DNA of 64,000 nucleotides from NCBI GenBank assembly GCA_963775015.1, contig CAVZHI010000004.1, positions 124,001 to 188,000 of the forward strand, read 5' to 3'. The position numbers and the translations under genes are program-made. Shown piece after piece: positions 56,292 to 64,000 of the stretch (position 1 is the first letter of the stretch; each line of letters starts with the position of its first letter). The notes below the pieces were generated by a model, which ran no database searches, was not told where the DNA came from, and saw only the letters and a program-made list of their open reading frames with translations. Source of the DNA: JAEMQF01 sp963775015. Lineage in GTDB: Bacteria > Pseudomonadota > Gammaproteobacteria > Burkholderiales > Burkholderiaceae_C.

Positions 56292-57225
56292 GAAGTTATC
56301 CGTAAATAGTAAACTACCGTCCCGAGCCGCACTGCGCGCGGCGTTGGGGCGGAGCGATGACGGCCAAACGAGTTGAGTCATGGGTGGTCACGGACGATTT
56401 CTGGCAGCGAGTCGAGCCATTGATTCCGGTGCGCACGCGGCCGGCCGGCAAGGAGTTCGTTCGCAAGGCGGGGGCGGGTCGGCCGCCGAAGCCGGCGCGG
56501 CAGGTCTTCGAAGCGGTGGTGTACGTGCTTCGAACCGGCTGCCAATGGAAGGCGCTGCCCAAGGAACGGTTCGGCAGCGCCAGTGCCGTGCACAAGCGTT
56601 TTCTGGAGTGGGAGGACGCCGGCGTGTTCGAAGCCATCTGGAAGGCCGGGCTGGCCGAGTACGAGCAGATGGAGGGGATCGCTTGGCGATGGCAGAGCAT
56701 CGACGGGGCCATGTTCAAGGCGCCACTGGCACAAGAAGCGGTCGGGCCGAACCCGACCGACCGGGGAAAAAAAGGGAAGCAAGCGCCATCTGCTGGTGGA
56801 CGGACGTGGCGTCCCGTTGTCGCTCATCGTGACCGGAGCCAACGTGAATGACCTGACCAAGCTCGATGACGTGCTTGGCGCTATCGTGGTGAAGCGAGTG
56901 CAGCCCACGATCAGGCGCAGCAAGCACCTGTGTGCCGATGCCGGCTATCGAAGCAAGGCTACGGCAGGCATCATCGAGGCGCACGGCTACATCCCGCATG
57001 TCGTTGATCGCCGGCAGGAGAAAGAACGCAAGCGGCGCGACCCCAAGAAGAAGGCTCGGCGTTGGGTTGTCGAGGTCTGCCACAGTTGGTTCAACCGATT
57101 CCGCAAACTACTCGTTCGCTACGAGAAACTCGAACGAAGCTTCGTCGCGCTCAACCACATCGCCGCGGCCATCATCGCGTTCCGCAAGGTACCGCTGAAG
57201 GTCAACATTATTTATGGATAGGCTC
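56292..57225. mobile_element. IS5-family insertion sequence (IS427-like)
   Basis: The element is about 934 bp with imperfect terminal inverted repeats (left GAAGTTATCCGTAAATAGT, right end reversed GAGCCTATCCATAAATAAT) and a TAA direct repeat on each side (56289-56291 and 57226-57228), the TNA-type target used by this group. It lies between the MazG-PIN gene and its C-terminal module. Confidence 0.85.
56357..57221 (+). CDS. IS5-family transposase, two overlapping frames
   Basis: OrfA (56357-56851) holds the N-terminal DNA-binding part and the first catalytic aspartate region (QSIDGAMFKAP). The second frame (useful from about 56774 to 57221) holds DAGYRSK and the glutamate region EVCHSWFNRFRKLL, completing the DDE set. 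The frames meet at a run of seven A at 56767-56773 inside GGGGAAAAAAAGGG, a slippery site. Two-frame organisation is usual in this group, so programmed slippage is likely; a +1 step is needed. A plain frameshift mutation is the alternative. Confidence 0.85.
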
Positions 57226-58244
57226 TAAGCTACAACGTGGCTGATGGCCTTCTTCAGATCAATCACTGAACTTACATTGACAGCAGGGGCCGCACTGGAT
57301 GTCGAGGCAACGGAGGCGGTGGTCGGTGCCGCCGCGGGTGACGCAGTCTTCTTCGTCGCAGCGGCCTTCTTTGCAGCCGGCACCTTCTTTGCCTGGACCT
57401 TCGCCACTGGGGACGATGGCAGTTTCGCGACGGCCTTCTTCGCCGCTGGTTTGGTGGGCACCTTCTTCGCAGCCACCTTCTCGGCCGGAGCGGCCTTCTT
57501 GGCTGCACTGCTCGCCGATGCCGCCTCGACAACGGCACCGGACTTGCCGAAGCCAACCTGACGCGCCGAGAACCCCAACTCTGCCGCGTGCTCCAGCATG
57601 GGCGCATAGCCCTTGTCGTTGGACACGACGACGAATCGCGCGTCGGGATGGCGGGCAGCGATGTAACCCATGTAGAACGAGAGGTGGAAGTCCAGCGCGT
57701 TCTTGCACGTGCGCGCGATCTTCACCGGCGTCGCCTTCTCGCCGAATGACGCGTGCTTTGCGGCCACGCCCTTCTGGTTCGGCCCATGAAAGAGCCAGAT
57801 GTCGGTGACGTCGGGCACCAGGGACCGGATGTCGGCATCTTTGGGTTGCACGTTCTCCCAATCCACCAGCACGTGGGTCTCGGTGTCCCCGGCGGCACCT
57901 GTACCCACCCGGAAGCCAGGCAGGCCGGGCCGCAGCGGCGGGTGCTTCTTCGAGTTCTTGACGAGCTTGCGTCCGACAGCGCGTTTCAGGTCGATGCCCG
58001 TGTGGTCGGCAATCTGCACCAGGTACAGCAGCACGTCGGCCACCTCGTCCGCAACCTGCTCCTGCAACACGAGGTCGCCGCGCGCGGCCTGCGACTGCTC
58101 GGGCGTCATCCACTGGAAGATCTCGGCCAACTCGGCCGCCTCCACCGTCAGCGCCATGGCCAGGTTCTTCGGCGTGTGAAACGGCTGCCATTCGCGCTCG
58201 GCGGCGAACTCGCGCAGCGTGGTCTGCAGGGCTTTCAGGTCCAA
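57225..58244 (-). pseudogene. MazG-PIN fusion with basic tail, truncated at the IS5 element
   Basis: The remaining 339 residues comprise a MazG-like domain (1-105; EAAELAEIFQW, ADEVADVLLYL), a PIN/NYN-type nuclease domain (about 122-230) with acidic residues D128 (LVDWENVQ), D185 and D210 (VVSNDKGY), and a long Lys/Ala/Pro-rich histone H1-like tail. The stop TAG at 57225-57227 is formed at the insertion junction, and the likely C-terminal module lies beyond the element. The N-terminal domains are intact, so partial function is possible. Nucleotide hydrolysis joined to RNA cleavage suggests a defence or stress-response protein. Confidence 0.8.
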
Positions 58245-58611
58245 CGGCGGTCTCCCTCAGGCAGTCGACAGTTCTCGGTCTTGTGGCCCCAAGCCTCGGC
58301 GCTTTCCGACCCAGCTTGTGGCATCTGCTCGGCGAAGGGTGCTTGCTTGTCCGTGGTGGGTGTGGGCCGAGCACGCCGGGCCAATGGCGACAGCTTCGCA
58401 CAGGTGACGTTCGATTCCTGGCCGAGAACCCGGCGCGCAGCGGGCCGGCTGGCCAGCCGTTCTTTGGGAAAGTCGGACGAAATCAAGCACAAGTGGCTTG
58501 TTTATGGACAATTGGAGCGTACTCAACGCGCGAAATGTGATGAATCTGGACAACGGCTGAAGCATCAAAAGAAGTTGTTTTTGGACAAACAGAGCCCGTT
58601 CGTGGCATTCT
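58245..58611. other. divergent control region between MazG-PIN and Fic genes
   Basis: This 367-bp gap must hold promoters for both divergent genes. Its right half contains the TGGACA repeats. The left half (58245-58500) shows GC-rich, gene-like composition but no recognisable gene. Confidence 0.55.
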
Positions 58612-58660
58612 ATGGACACTTCTTCAGAAACCGCAGCCGCAAAGCGCTCATTCATGGACA
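58505..58660 (+). repeat. five TGGACA(A) repeats at the Fic gene start
   Basis: TGGACA occurs at 58505, 58547, 58582, 58613 and 58655; the first three are followed by A. Spacings between starts are 42, 35, 31 and 42 bp. Three copies are preceded by A, giving ATGGACA, and the last two coincide with the two possible ATG starts of the Fic gene. They may be operator half-sites for the protein's own AbiEi-like DNA-binding domain. Confidence 0.55.
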
Positions 58661-60138
58661 CGCTGCCCGAGATCCTGTTCAGTCAGGGCACAGACCAGGC
58701 TCAGTCCAAGCGCGTGCGCCGCCTGGCTGCCGACGGGCACCTGCGCAAGCTCTACGCAGGCGTCTACACCTCCAATCTGGACGCGCCGGCCGAGTCGGTG
58801 GTGCTGCGCCACTGGCGCGCCATCGTCGGCCATCTGCTGCCCGGCGGCGTGATCTCGCACCGCTCAGCGTTCGACAGCCGGCCTCAGGCCGGCAAGCTGC
58901 TTGTCACACGCGGCAGGACGCGCCGCAAGCTGGAGCTGCCGGGGTTGACCGTCGAGGTGCTGCCCGGACCGCCAGCCGTCACCGATGGCGCCGCGCGGGA
59001 TGTGCCCTACGGCTCGCTGTTCCTGGCCAGCGAGCCCCGGCGGTTCCTGGAGAACCTGGGTCGGGGTCGTGGCTGGTCCGAGCGCGTGCTGCCTCAGCAG
59101 GAAGTCGAGGTGCAACTCGACAAGATGCTGGCCCTGCGCGGCGAGCACAGGCTGAACGATCTGCGCGATGCATGTCGAACCCTGGCCGGCTCGCTGGACA
59201 TGACCACTGAGTTCGCGCGCCTGGACGGCATCGTCGGCGCGCTGCTGGGGACGCACGCTGCGCGCAAGCTGTCGGCGCGACAGTCCCTGGCGCGCGCCGC
59301 CGGCCGACCATACGACCCGAGCCGCCTCGATCTGTTCGACACGATCTTCTCGGTACTGAACCGCGAGGTGTTTGCCGCCATCGCTGACCCGGCCCCCGCC
59401 GGCCCCGCACGCGAGAATTTTGCCTTCTTCGAGTCGTACTTCTCCAACTACATCGAAGGCACGACGTTCACTGTCGCCGAGGCCGAAAGCATCGTCTTCG
59501 ACGGTCGGATCATCGAGAGCCGCAGCGCGGACTCGCACGACATCCTCGGCACCTTCGCGGCAGCGACACGCTCGCCCTGGCGCGACCGACCGGCACAGGA
59601 TGCCGACGGATTCCTGGCCTGGCTCAAGAGCGTGAATGCGCAGGTCATGCAGCAGCGGCCTGACAAGAGGCCCGGCGAGTGGAAGGACCAGGTCAACCAG
59701 GCGGGCTCGACGGTCTTCGTGTTGCCCGAGCTGGTGCCCGGCACCTTGCGTGAGGCCTTCGAGCGCATCCTGGCGCTGGTGGACCCCCTGGCGAGGGCAC
59801 TGATGACGATGTTCGTCGTCAGCGAGGTGCACCCCTTCATCGACGGCAACGGGCGTACCGCACGGCTGGCGATGAACTGCGTGCTCAGCGCCGCGGGCCT
59901 GACCCGCATCATCGTGCCGACCGTCTACCGCGAGGACTACCTGCTGCCGCTGAAGGCTCTGAGCAACAACGCCGATGCGAGACCCTTCGTGGCCGCAATG
60001 ACACGTATCCAGTCCTGGTCGGCCGCGTTCGACTATGGCGTGCCGCGTGATCAGCTCCGCGCTCGACTGGCTGCGTGCCATGCGTTCGAGGAGGACTTGA
60101 AGAGCTATCGGCTGGTGTTCCCTGAACGGCCTGGGTGA
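58612..60138 (+). CDS. AbiEi-like domain fused to Fic adenylyltransferase
   Basis: The 508-residue protein starts with a winged-helix region of the AbiEi antitoxin type (about 15-110), then a middle region, then a Fic domain with the full active motif HPFIDGNGRTAR (about 407-418). The inhibitory helix motif SNYIEG (278-283), which blocks ATP gamma-phosphate binding, is inside the same chain N-terminal to the Fic core, so the enzyme should be self-inhibited. Fic enzymes transfer AMP or other groups to proteins. The start may be ATG 58612 or ATG 58654; neither has a good ribosome-binding site. Its 3' end overlaps the convergent helicase gene by 34 bp. Confidence 0.88.
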   Translation: MDTSSETAAAKRSFMDTLPEILFSQGTDQAQSKRVRRLAADGHLRKLYAGVYTSNLDAPAESVVLRHWRAIVGHLLPGGVISHRSAFDSRPQAGKLLVTRGRTRRKLELPGLTVEVLPGPPAVTDGAARDVPYGSLFLASEPRRFLENLGRGRGWSERVLPQQEVEVQLDKMLALRGEHRLNDLRDACRTLAGSLDMTTEFARLDGIVGALLGTHAARKLSARQSLARAAGRPYDPSRLDLFDTIFSVLNREVFAAIADPAPAGPARENFAFFESYFSNYIEGTTFTVAEAESIVFDGRIIESRSADSHDILGTFAAATRSPWRDRPAQDADGFLAWLKSVNAQVMQQRPDKRPGEWKDQVNQAGSTVFVLPELVPGTLREAFERILALVDPLARALMTMFVVSEVHPFIDGNGRTARLAMNCVLSAAGLTRIIVPTVYREDYLLPLKALSNNADARPFVAAMTRIQSWSAAFDYGVPRDQLRARLAACHAFEEDLKSYRLVFPERPG

Positions 60139-61939
60139 ACGCTGGCCGGCGTCGTCGACGATGGAAGAGGCGCAAGCGCTGGTCCATCACCCTGCAGGTG
60201 GTCGGAGATGAAGAGGTCGCCAGCCGAGGTTTCCACCCGGTATCCCATGGCGCGATAGCCGACCTGGCGTTTCGACCACATCCTCATCAGCGCCGGATGA
60301 CCTGAGTCGACGAAATCCACGATCCGCACGTGCGTCTTATCCGCGTGCTCGCGGTGCAGGCGGCCAGCGTATTGCTGGAGGGTGCCCTTCCACGAGATCG
60401 GCATCGCCAAGATCAGAGTGTCGAGCGGCGGGTGGTCGAATCCCTCGCCAACCAACTTGCCGGTGGACAACAAGACTCGCGGCGCGTCTGGCGCCAGCGC
60501 TTCCAGTGTCGCCAGCACGGCCGCGCGCTGCTTCTTCGACGAACGGCCTTGCAGCGTGACCAGGTTCTGGACCAGCCCGCTCAAGGCCGCACCGATTGCG
60601 GCGAGATGCTCCGTGCGCTCGGTCAGGACCAGAACCTTCCGCCCCTGCAGATAGGCGTCGACGATCTCCCCGACGATGCGGGCCGTACGAGCGTCATCGA
60701 CCGCCAGTGTCCGGAAGACCTCCTGGATTCCGGCGTCGGAATGCACGACGATCGCTGTCGACAGGAAGCGCGGCGTCACCTCCAGCGTCTGCGGTGCACC
60801 TTCCGGCTTCGCCGCGGTGTGCCGGATCGGACCGCACTGCATGAAGATGATCGGCTGCTGACCGTCGCGCCGTACTGGAGTAGCCGTCAGGCCGAGCACG
60901 TACTTGGCCTTGGCCCGCTTCAGGATCGCTTCGAACGAGAAGGCCGACAGATGGTGGCATTCGTCGACGATGACGTGGCCGTAGTTCTCGACCAAGGCGC
61001 TGACCTCGCCTTGGCGTTGACCCCTCCCAACAAGAGACTGCATCACGGCAACGTCGATCCTGCCGGTCGGCTTGGCCTTGCCACCGCCGACGGTGCCGAC
61101 GACGTCCGGACCAACGCTGAGAAGCGACTGCAGGCGCTCCTTCCACTGCCTGAGCAACTCGATGCGATGGACGAGCACCAGAGTATTCACGCCACGGCTG
61201 GCGATCATCGCAGCGGCTGTCACTGTCTTGCCGAAAGCTGTCGGCGCGCACAACACGCCGGTGTCGTTCTTCAGCATGGCTTTGGCTGCCGCCTGCTGGT
61301 CAGGCCGCAACGTGCCGACGAACGTAACCACCAGAGGTTCGCCCGTCGAGCGTTCGTCCCGCAGATCGCAGCGGATACCTTGATCCCGAAAGAGTTGTTG
61401 AACTGCATCCAGGCAACCGCGTGGCAGGCCGATGTGTTGCGGGAAGTTCTCGGCGCACCCGATGACTCGGGGCTTGTCCCACACCGGCATGCGCATGGCC
61501 TGCGCCCGGTAGAACTCAGGGTTCTGGAAGGCGGCCAGGCGCACCAGTCGGTTCGCGAGCGGTTGCGGCAGTTGTGCCTTCGCTGCATAGACCAGATTGG
61601 CCAGCGTCACCGCGACCGACTCGGGCATCGGACCAGCCAATCGCTGCGTGGCCGACGAGCGCGGCTTCCACGGCTCCAGCGAGTCCTCGTCGGCCACGAA
61701 GGTCACGTCGAGCGGGTGCGATCCACCCGTCGCTCGAAGAATCGTCGGCTCGATATCTCGCGGCGCCATCGGCTCGATGGATGCCAAGTACCCCCATTGA
61801 TCCGGAAACGCCTGTAGCGCATCGTCGACGAACACGCTGCGCCCTTGCTCGCGAGGCTGCTTCTGCAGCGGTAACGCGATCAGGTTGCCGAAGCCGCCTT
61901 TGGGCAGGGTGTCCTGGCTCGGAAATAAGCGGTCGTAGG
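60105..61939 (-). pseudogene. primase-helicase of the TOTE conflict-system type, 5' part cut off by an IS
   Basis: From the GTG at 61835 the frame gives 576 residues of SF2 helicase: Walker A APTAFGKT (about 197-204), DECHH (291-295), and motif VI QYAGRLHR. In the same frame, upstream to the insertion junction at 61939, it reads YDRLFPSQDTLPKGGFGNLI and then ALPLQKQPREQGRSVFVDDA. That is the end of the archaeo-eukaryotic-type primase domain found fused to such helicases in TOTE systems. Beyond the junction the frame meets a stop inside the insertion without any start. The 5' part of the gene continues past the right edge of the window after the second copy of the direct repeat. Confidence 0.82.
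61867..61939. repeat. 73-bp direct repeat, left copy (target duplication)
   Basis: These 73 bp, beginning AGCGGTAACGCGATCAGG and ending AAGCGGTCGTAGG, recur exactly at 63919-63991. They encode part of the interrupted primase domain. They are interpreted as the target-site duplication of the IS1634-family insertion. Confidence 0.92.
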
Positions 61940-63918
61940 CCCGACTTCCGCGCTTTTCGACCCGCTTTGCGCGCTCAGTCGTTGTGAATCAATGACTTAT
62001 GTTCGCCGGGCACTACGTTTTTCGGTCCCGAGGGTGTGGCCGATGTAGTGCCCGCAGGTGGGGTTGGCGATGGGAGTCTTCGATCAGCTGCGATCCACCT
62101 CGACATCGAGATTGCGTTTGAGGCCAAACGCCTTGTAGATGCGTGCCGCGTCGTGCCCGAAGACGCTGGGCAGGCGGTACTTGGCCTTCGTGGTCTTGTG
62201 CTGCACGATGCTGGCCTGCACGTCGTGCAGGACGGCGCGGATGCGCTGCACGCTCATCGAGCCTTGCGCCAGCCCGATGCGCTGCTGGGCGTGGCGCGTC
62301 AGCGCGAAGGCCAAATAGCACAGACCGATGTGGGCGGCGATGCGCTCGGGCTTGAAGTGGTAGATCGGGCGCACGGCCAGGCCGTGCTTGAGCGTGCGAA
62401 ACGACTCCTCGATGACCCAAAGCCGGCGGTAGCGCGCCAGCAGTTCGCGAGCCCGGCTCGTGCGGTCGTTGGTGACGATGGCGTGCAGCCCGTCCCAGGC
62501 CGCGTCGTTGGCGATTCGGTCCTCGTCCAGCACAAACGCGCCGCCCGTGTCGGTTTGCTCCACATAGCGCAAGTAGCCCGAATTGGTGATGAGCTTTTGC
62601 GCGTTGGGCTTGGCCGGGTTGATCTCGCCGGTCTTCTTGTCCACGCGCTGGCTCGGGCCCAGCTTGGCGCTCAGCCGCTCAAGCAGCGCCTGGCGATCGG
62701 CCCGGTCCTTGTGCGCGCGCTTGGAGCTGTAGGTGACGATCAAGCGCCGGCCCTGCCAGTCGAACTCGCGCACCCACACCAGCTCGCCCTCGACCTCGCA
62801 CGGCGCGGCCAGCGCCGTTTGCAGCACCTGCGCCTGCTCGGCCGCCTTCAGGCTCCTGCGCAGCGGCATGGCCACCACGTAGCTCCAGGGTGCGGCCTCC
62901 AGCGCGCTCAGGTTGGCCTTGCTGCACAGCGCCCGGTCGGCCACGAAGCTGACGCGCTCGATCTTCAAACTCTGCTGCCAACTGCGCATGCACGCCAGCA
63001 GCGTACTCACCTCGGCGGTGTTGCCGGGGAACAGCTCGTAGCCGATGGGCAGCCCGTCGGCGTCGGTGGCCAAGGTCAACACCACCTGCGTGCAGTGGTA
63101 CTTCTGGTCCTTGGAGTAGCCGAAGGCGCGCAGCGTGTCGGCATCCACACTCTCGAAGTACAGCGTGGTCACATCGAACAGCATCACCTGCGCCGCGCCG
63201 CCAATCAGCGACGCGGTGGCCTCGTGCACGATTGTCTTCAAGCGATCGAGCCGCTTGTGCAGCGAGTCCATCAGCCGGTACAGGCGGTCCAGCGGGTAGC
63301 TGCGACCGTAGTGCTCATCGAGCTCGGCGGCGCTGCCGCGCTTGGACGCCGGGGCCATGACGCGCGCGATGACCAAGTCGCGCAGCATGGTCGTGCCGCG
63401 GGATCCCAGGACCTTGTCGAAGTGCAGGTAGTCGAACAGGTGGCCCAGCACCTCATGCGGCCCCTCCACGCGGCGCGCCACCTCAGCGACATCGGCCAGC
63501 CGCACCTGCTCGGGCGCGGCCACCGAGCCCAGCGTCTGGCGCGGCGGGCGCCCGCCGCGGCGCACCGGGGCAGATTCGAACAGCGCCCCGGCATTGAGCC
63601 GCTCGGCCAGGCTGCGCGAGATGAACTCCTCGGCCATCGCACGCAGCTTGATCTCTTCGTCGGCATCCAGCGCGATGCCGATGTGGCGCACGATGCGCTG
63701 CGTGACGCGCTCGCCCGTGCGCGAGGACTCGACGACCTGCACGCCGCGGCGCGGGGAGTTGGGCGAGGACTTGATGCGAACAAACACGCCGCCACGTTAC
63801 GTCACGATGGACCGCGACGCAAGCGGTATTAACAACTTGCTAGGCACTACACCTCCAAAACTCGACTCCTCGCCTATGAAGATCGGGCTGGGGATGGGCC
63901 AAAACCGCTGAAGTCAGG
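61940..63918. mobile_element. IS1634-family insertion sequence
   Basis: The element is 1979 bp. Its ends are imperfect inverted repeats: CCCGACTTCCGCGCTTTTCG at the left and, reversed, CCTGACTTCAGCGGTTTTGG at the right (16 of 20 match). It is bounded exactly by the 73-bp direct repeats. IS1634 of Mycoplasma is known for unusually long and variable target duplications, which fits. It interrupts the primase-helicase gene. Confidence 0.92.
62084..63787 (-). CDS. IS1634-family transposase
   Basis: The 567-residue protein has the DDE-type arrangement of the IS1634 family: Asp205 in MLFDVTTLYFESV, Asp284 in FVADRALCSK and Glu460/461 in WVIEESFRTLKHGL. The frame is complete, so the element may still be mobile. 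The start is a GTG at 63787 (FVRIKSS). The C-terminus ends 144 bp from the left terminal repeat. Confidence 0.93.
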   Translation of the reverse strand: MFVRIKSSPNSPRRGVQVVESSRTGERVTQRIVRHIGIALDADEEIKLRAMAEEFISRSLAERLNAGALFESAPVRRGGRPPRQTLGSVAAPEQVRLADVAEVARRVEGPHEVLGHLFDYLHFDKVLGSRGTTMLRDLVIARVMAPASKRGSAAELDEHYGRSYPLDRLYRLMDSLHKRLDRLKTIVHEATASLIGGAAQVMLFDVTTLYFESVDADTLRAFGYSKDQKYHCTQVVLTLATDADGLPIGYELFPGNTAEVSTLLACMRSWQQSLKIERVSFVADRALCSKANLSALEAAPWSYVVAMPLRRSLKAAEQAQVLQTALAAPCEVEGELVWVREFDWQGRRLIVTYSSKRAHKDRADRQALLERLSAKLGPSQRVDKKTGEINPAKPNAQKLITNSGYLRYVEQTDTGGAFVLDEDRIANDAAWDGLHAIVTNDRTSRARELLARYRRLWVIEESFRTLKHGLAVRPIYHFKPERIAAHIGLCYLAFALTRHAQQRIGLAQGSMSVQRIRAVLHDVQASIVQHKTTKAKYRLPSVFGHDAARIYKAFGLKRNLDVEVDRS

Positions 63919-63991
63919 AGCGGTAACGCGATCAGGTTGCCGAAGCCGCCTTTGGGCAGGGTGTCCTGGCTCGGAAATAAGCGGTCGTAGG
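63919..63991. repeat. 73-bp direct repeat, right copy (target duplication)
   Basis: This is an exact copy of 61867-61939. Read leftward it again encodes YDRLFPSQDTLPKGG, and the codons entering it from the right edge read LTS, so the intact primase gene resumes here and continues outside the window. Confidence 0.92.
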
Positions 63992-64000
63992 AGGTCAGCT

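Noticed and set aside
57753..59210. A 485-codon plus-strand frame spanning MazG-PIN, the control region and the Fic start
   Set aside because: It crosses two recognised genes in other frames and has no domain-like sequence.
51248..64000. Second copy of the tRNA-Asn 3' end as an attR site
   Set aside because: No repeat of the tRNA 3' sequence and no integrase gene were found inside the window, so attachment sites are not annotated.

Overview
The window is GC-rich chromosomal DNA from a betaproteobacterium, most likely a member of the Burkholderiales (Rubrivivax/Leptothrix/Ideonella-like). The evidence is gene content: a class I phaCAB polyhydroxyalkanoate (PHA) cluster with phasin and depolymerase, a Bug-type periplasmic receptor, a full isc-hsc-fdx cluster, an APS-dependent cys operon with a DUF934 gene, and the bacterial N-degron transferase pair bpt/aat. 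This is a reading of families; no taxonomic search was run.

Bases 1-51 kb are ordinary core genome. From left to right: the end of a degenerate EAL protein; a Nudix hydrolase; maiA-pgeF; phaC-phaA-phaB; the leftward map-glnD-mnmH run; purL and a membrane acetyltransferase; rnfB-like ferredoxin and phaZ; tyrB; uvrB; iscR-iscS-iscU-iscA-(GNAT)-hscB-hscA-fdx behind two IscR boxes; a Ser/Thr kinase; a Bug receptor; a leftward GST-VOC-CoA ligase-aat-bpt run; a GGDEF/EAL protein; an NhaD-like antiporter; phasin phaP; a patatin lipoprotein; a sulfur operon (TauE/SafE, cysI, DUF934, cysH, cysD, cysN, cobA); ferredoxin fdxA and an NADP reductase; and a TPP-riboswitch-controlled TonB receptor that carries a frameshift.

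From tRNA-Asn (51248-51323) to the right edge the content changes to an accessory, defence-like island. It holds a small MazG-type pyrophosphohydrolase followed by one protein that joins a PD-(D/E)xK-like nuclease, a DUF2075/Schlafen-type helicase and a LexA/UmuD-type S24 peptidase with a plausible Ala-Gly self-cleavage site; two unknown genes; a MazG-PIN-basic tail protein cut from its C-terminal module near an IS5-family element; an AbiEi-like/Fic protein preceded by TGGACA repeats; and a primase-helicase gene of the TOTE conflict-system type broken by an IS1634-family element flanked by an exact 73-bp direct repeat. No integrase, toxin of known family, or CRISPR array is visible in the window.

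Two themes link the core genes. Carbon storage is covered by phaCAB (synthesis), phaP (granule coat) and phaZ (mobilisation), and phaP and phaZ share a candidate operator. Sulfur and Fe-S metabolism is covered by sulfate activation (cysDN), APS reduction (cysH), sulfite reduction (cysI) with siroheme precursor supply (cobA), and Fe-S assembly (isc).
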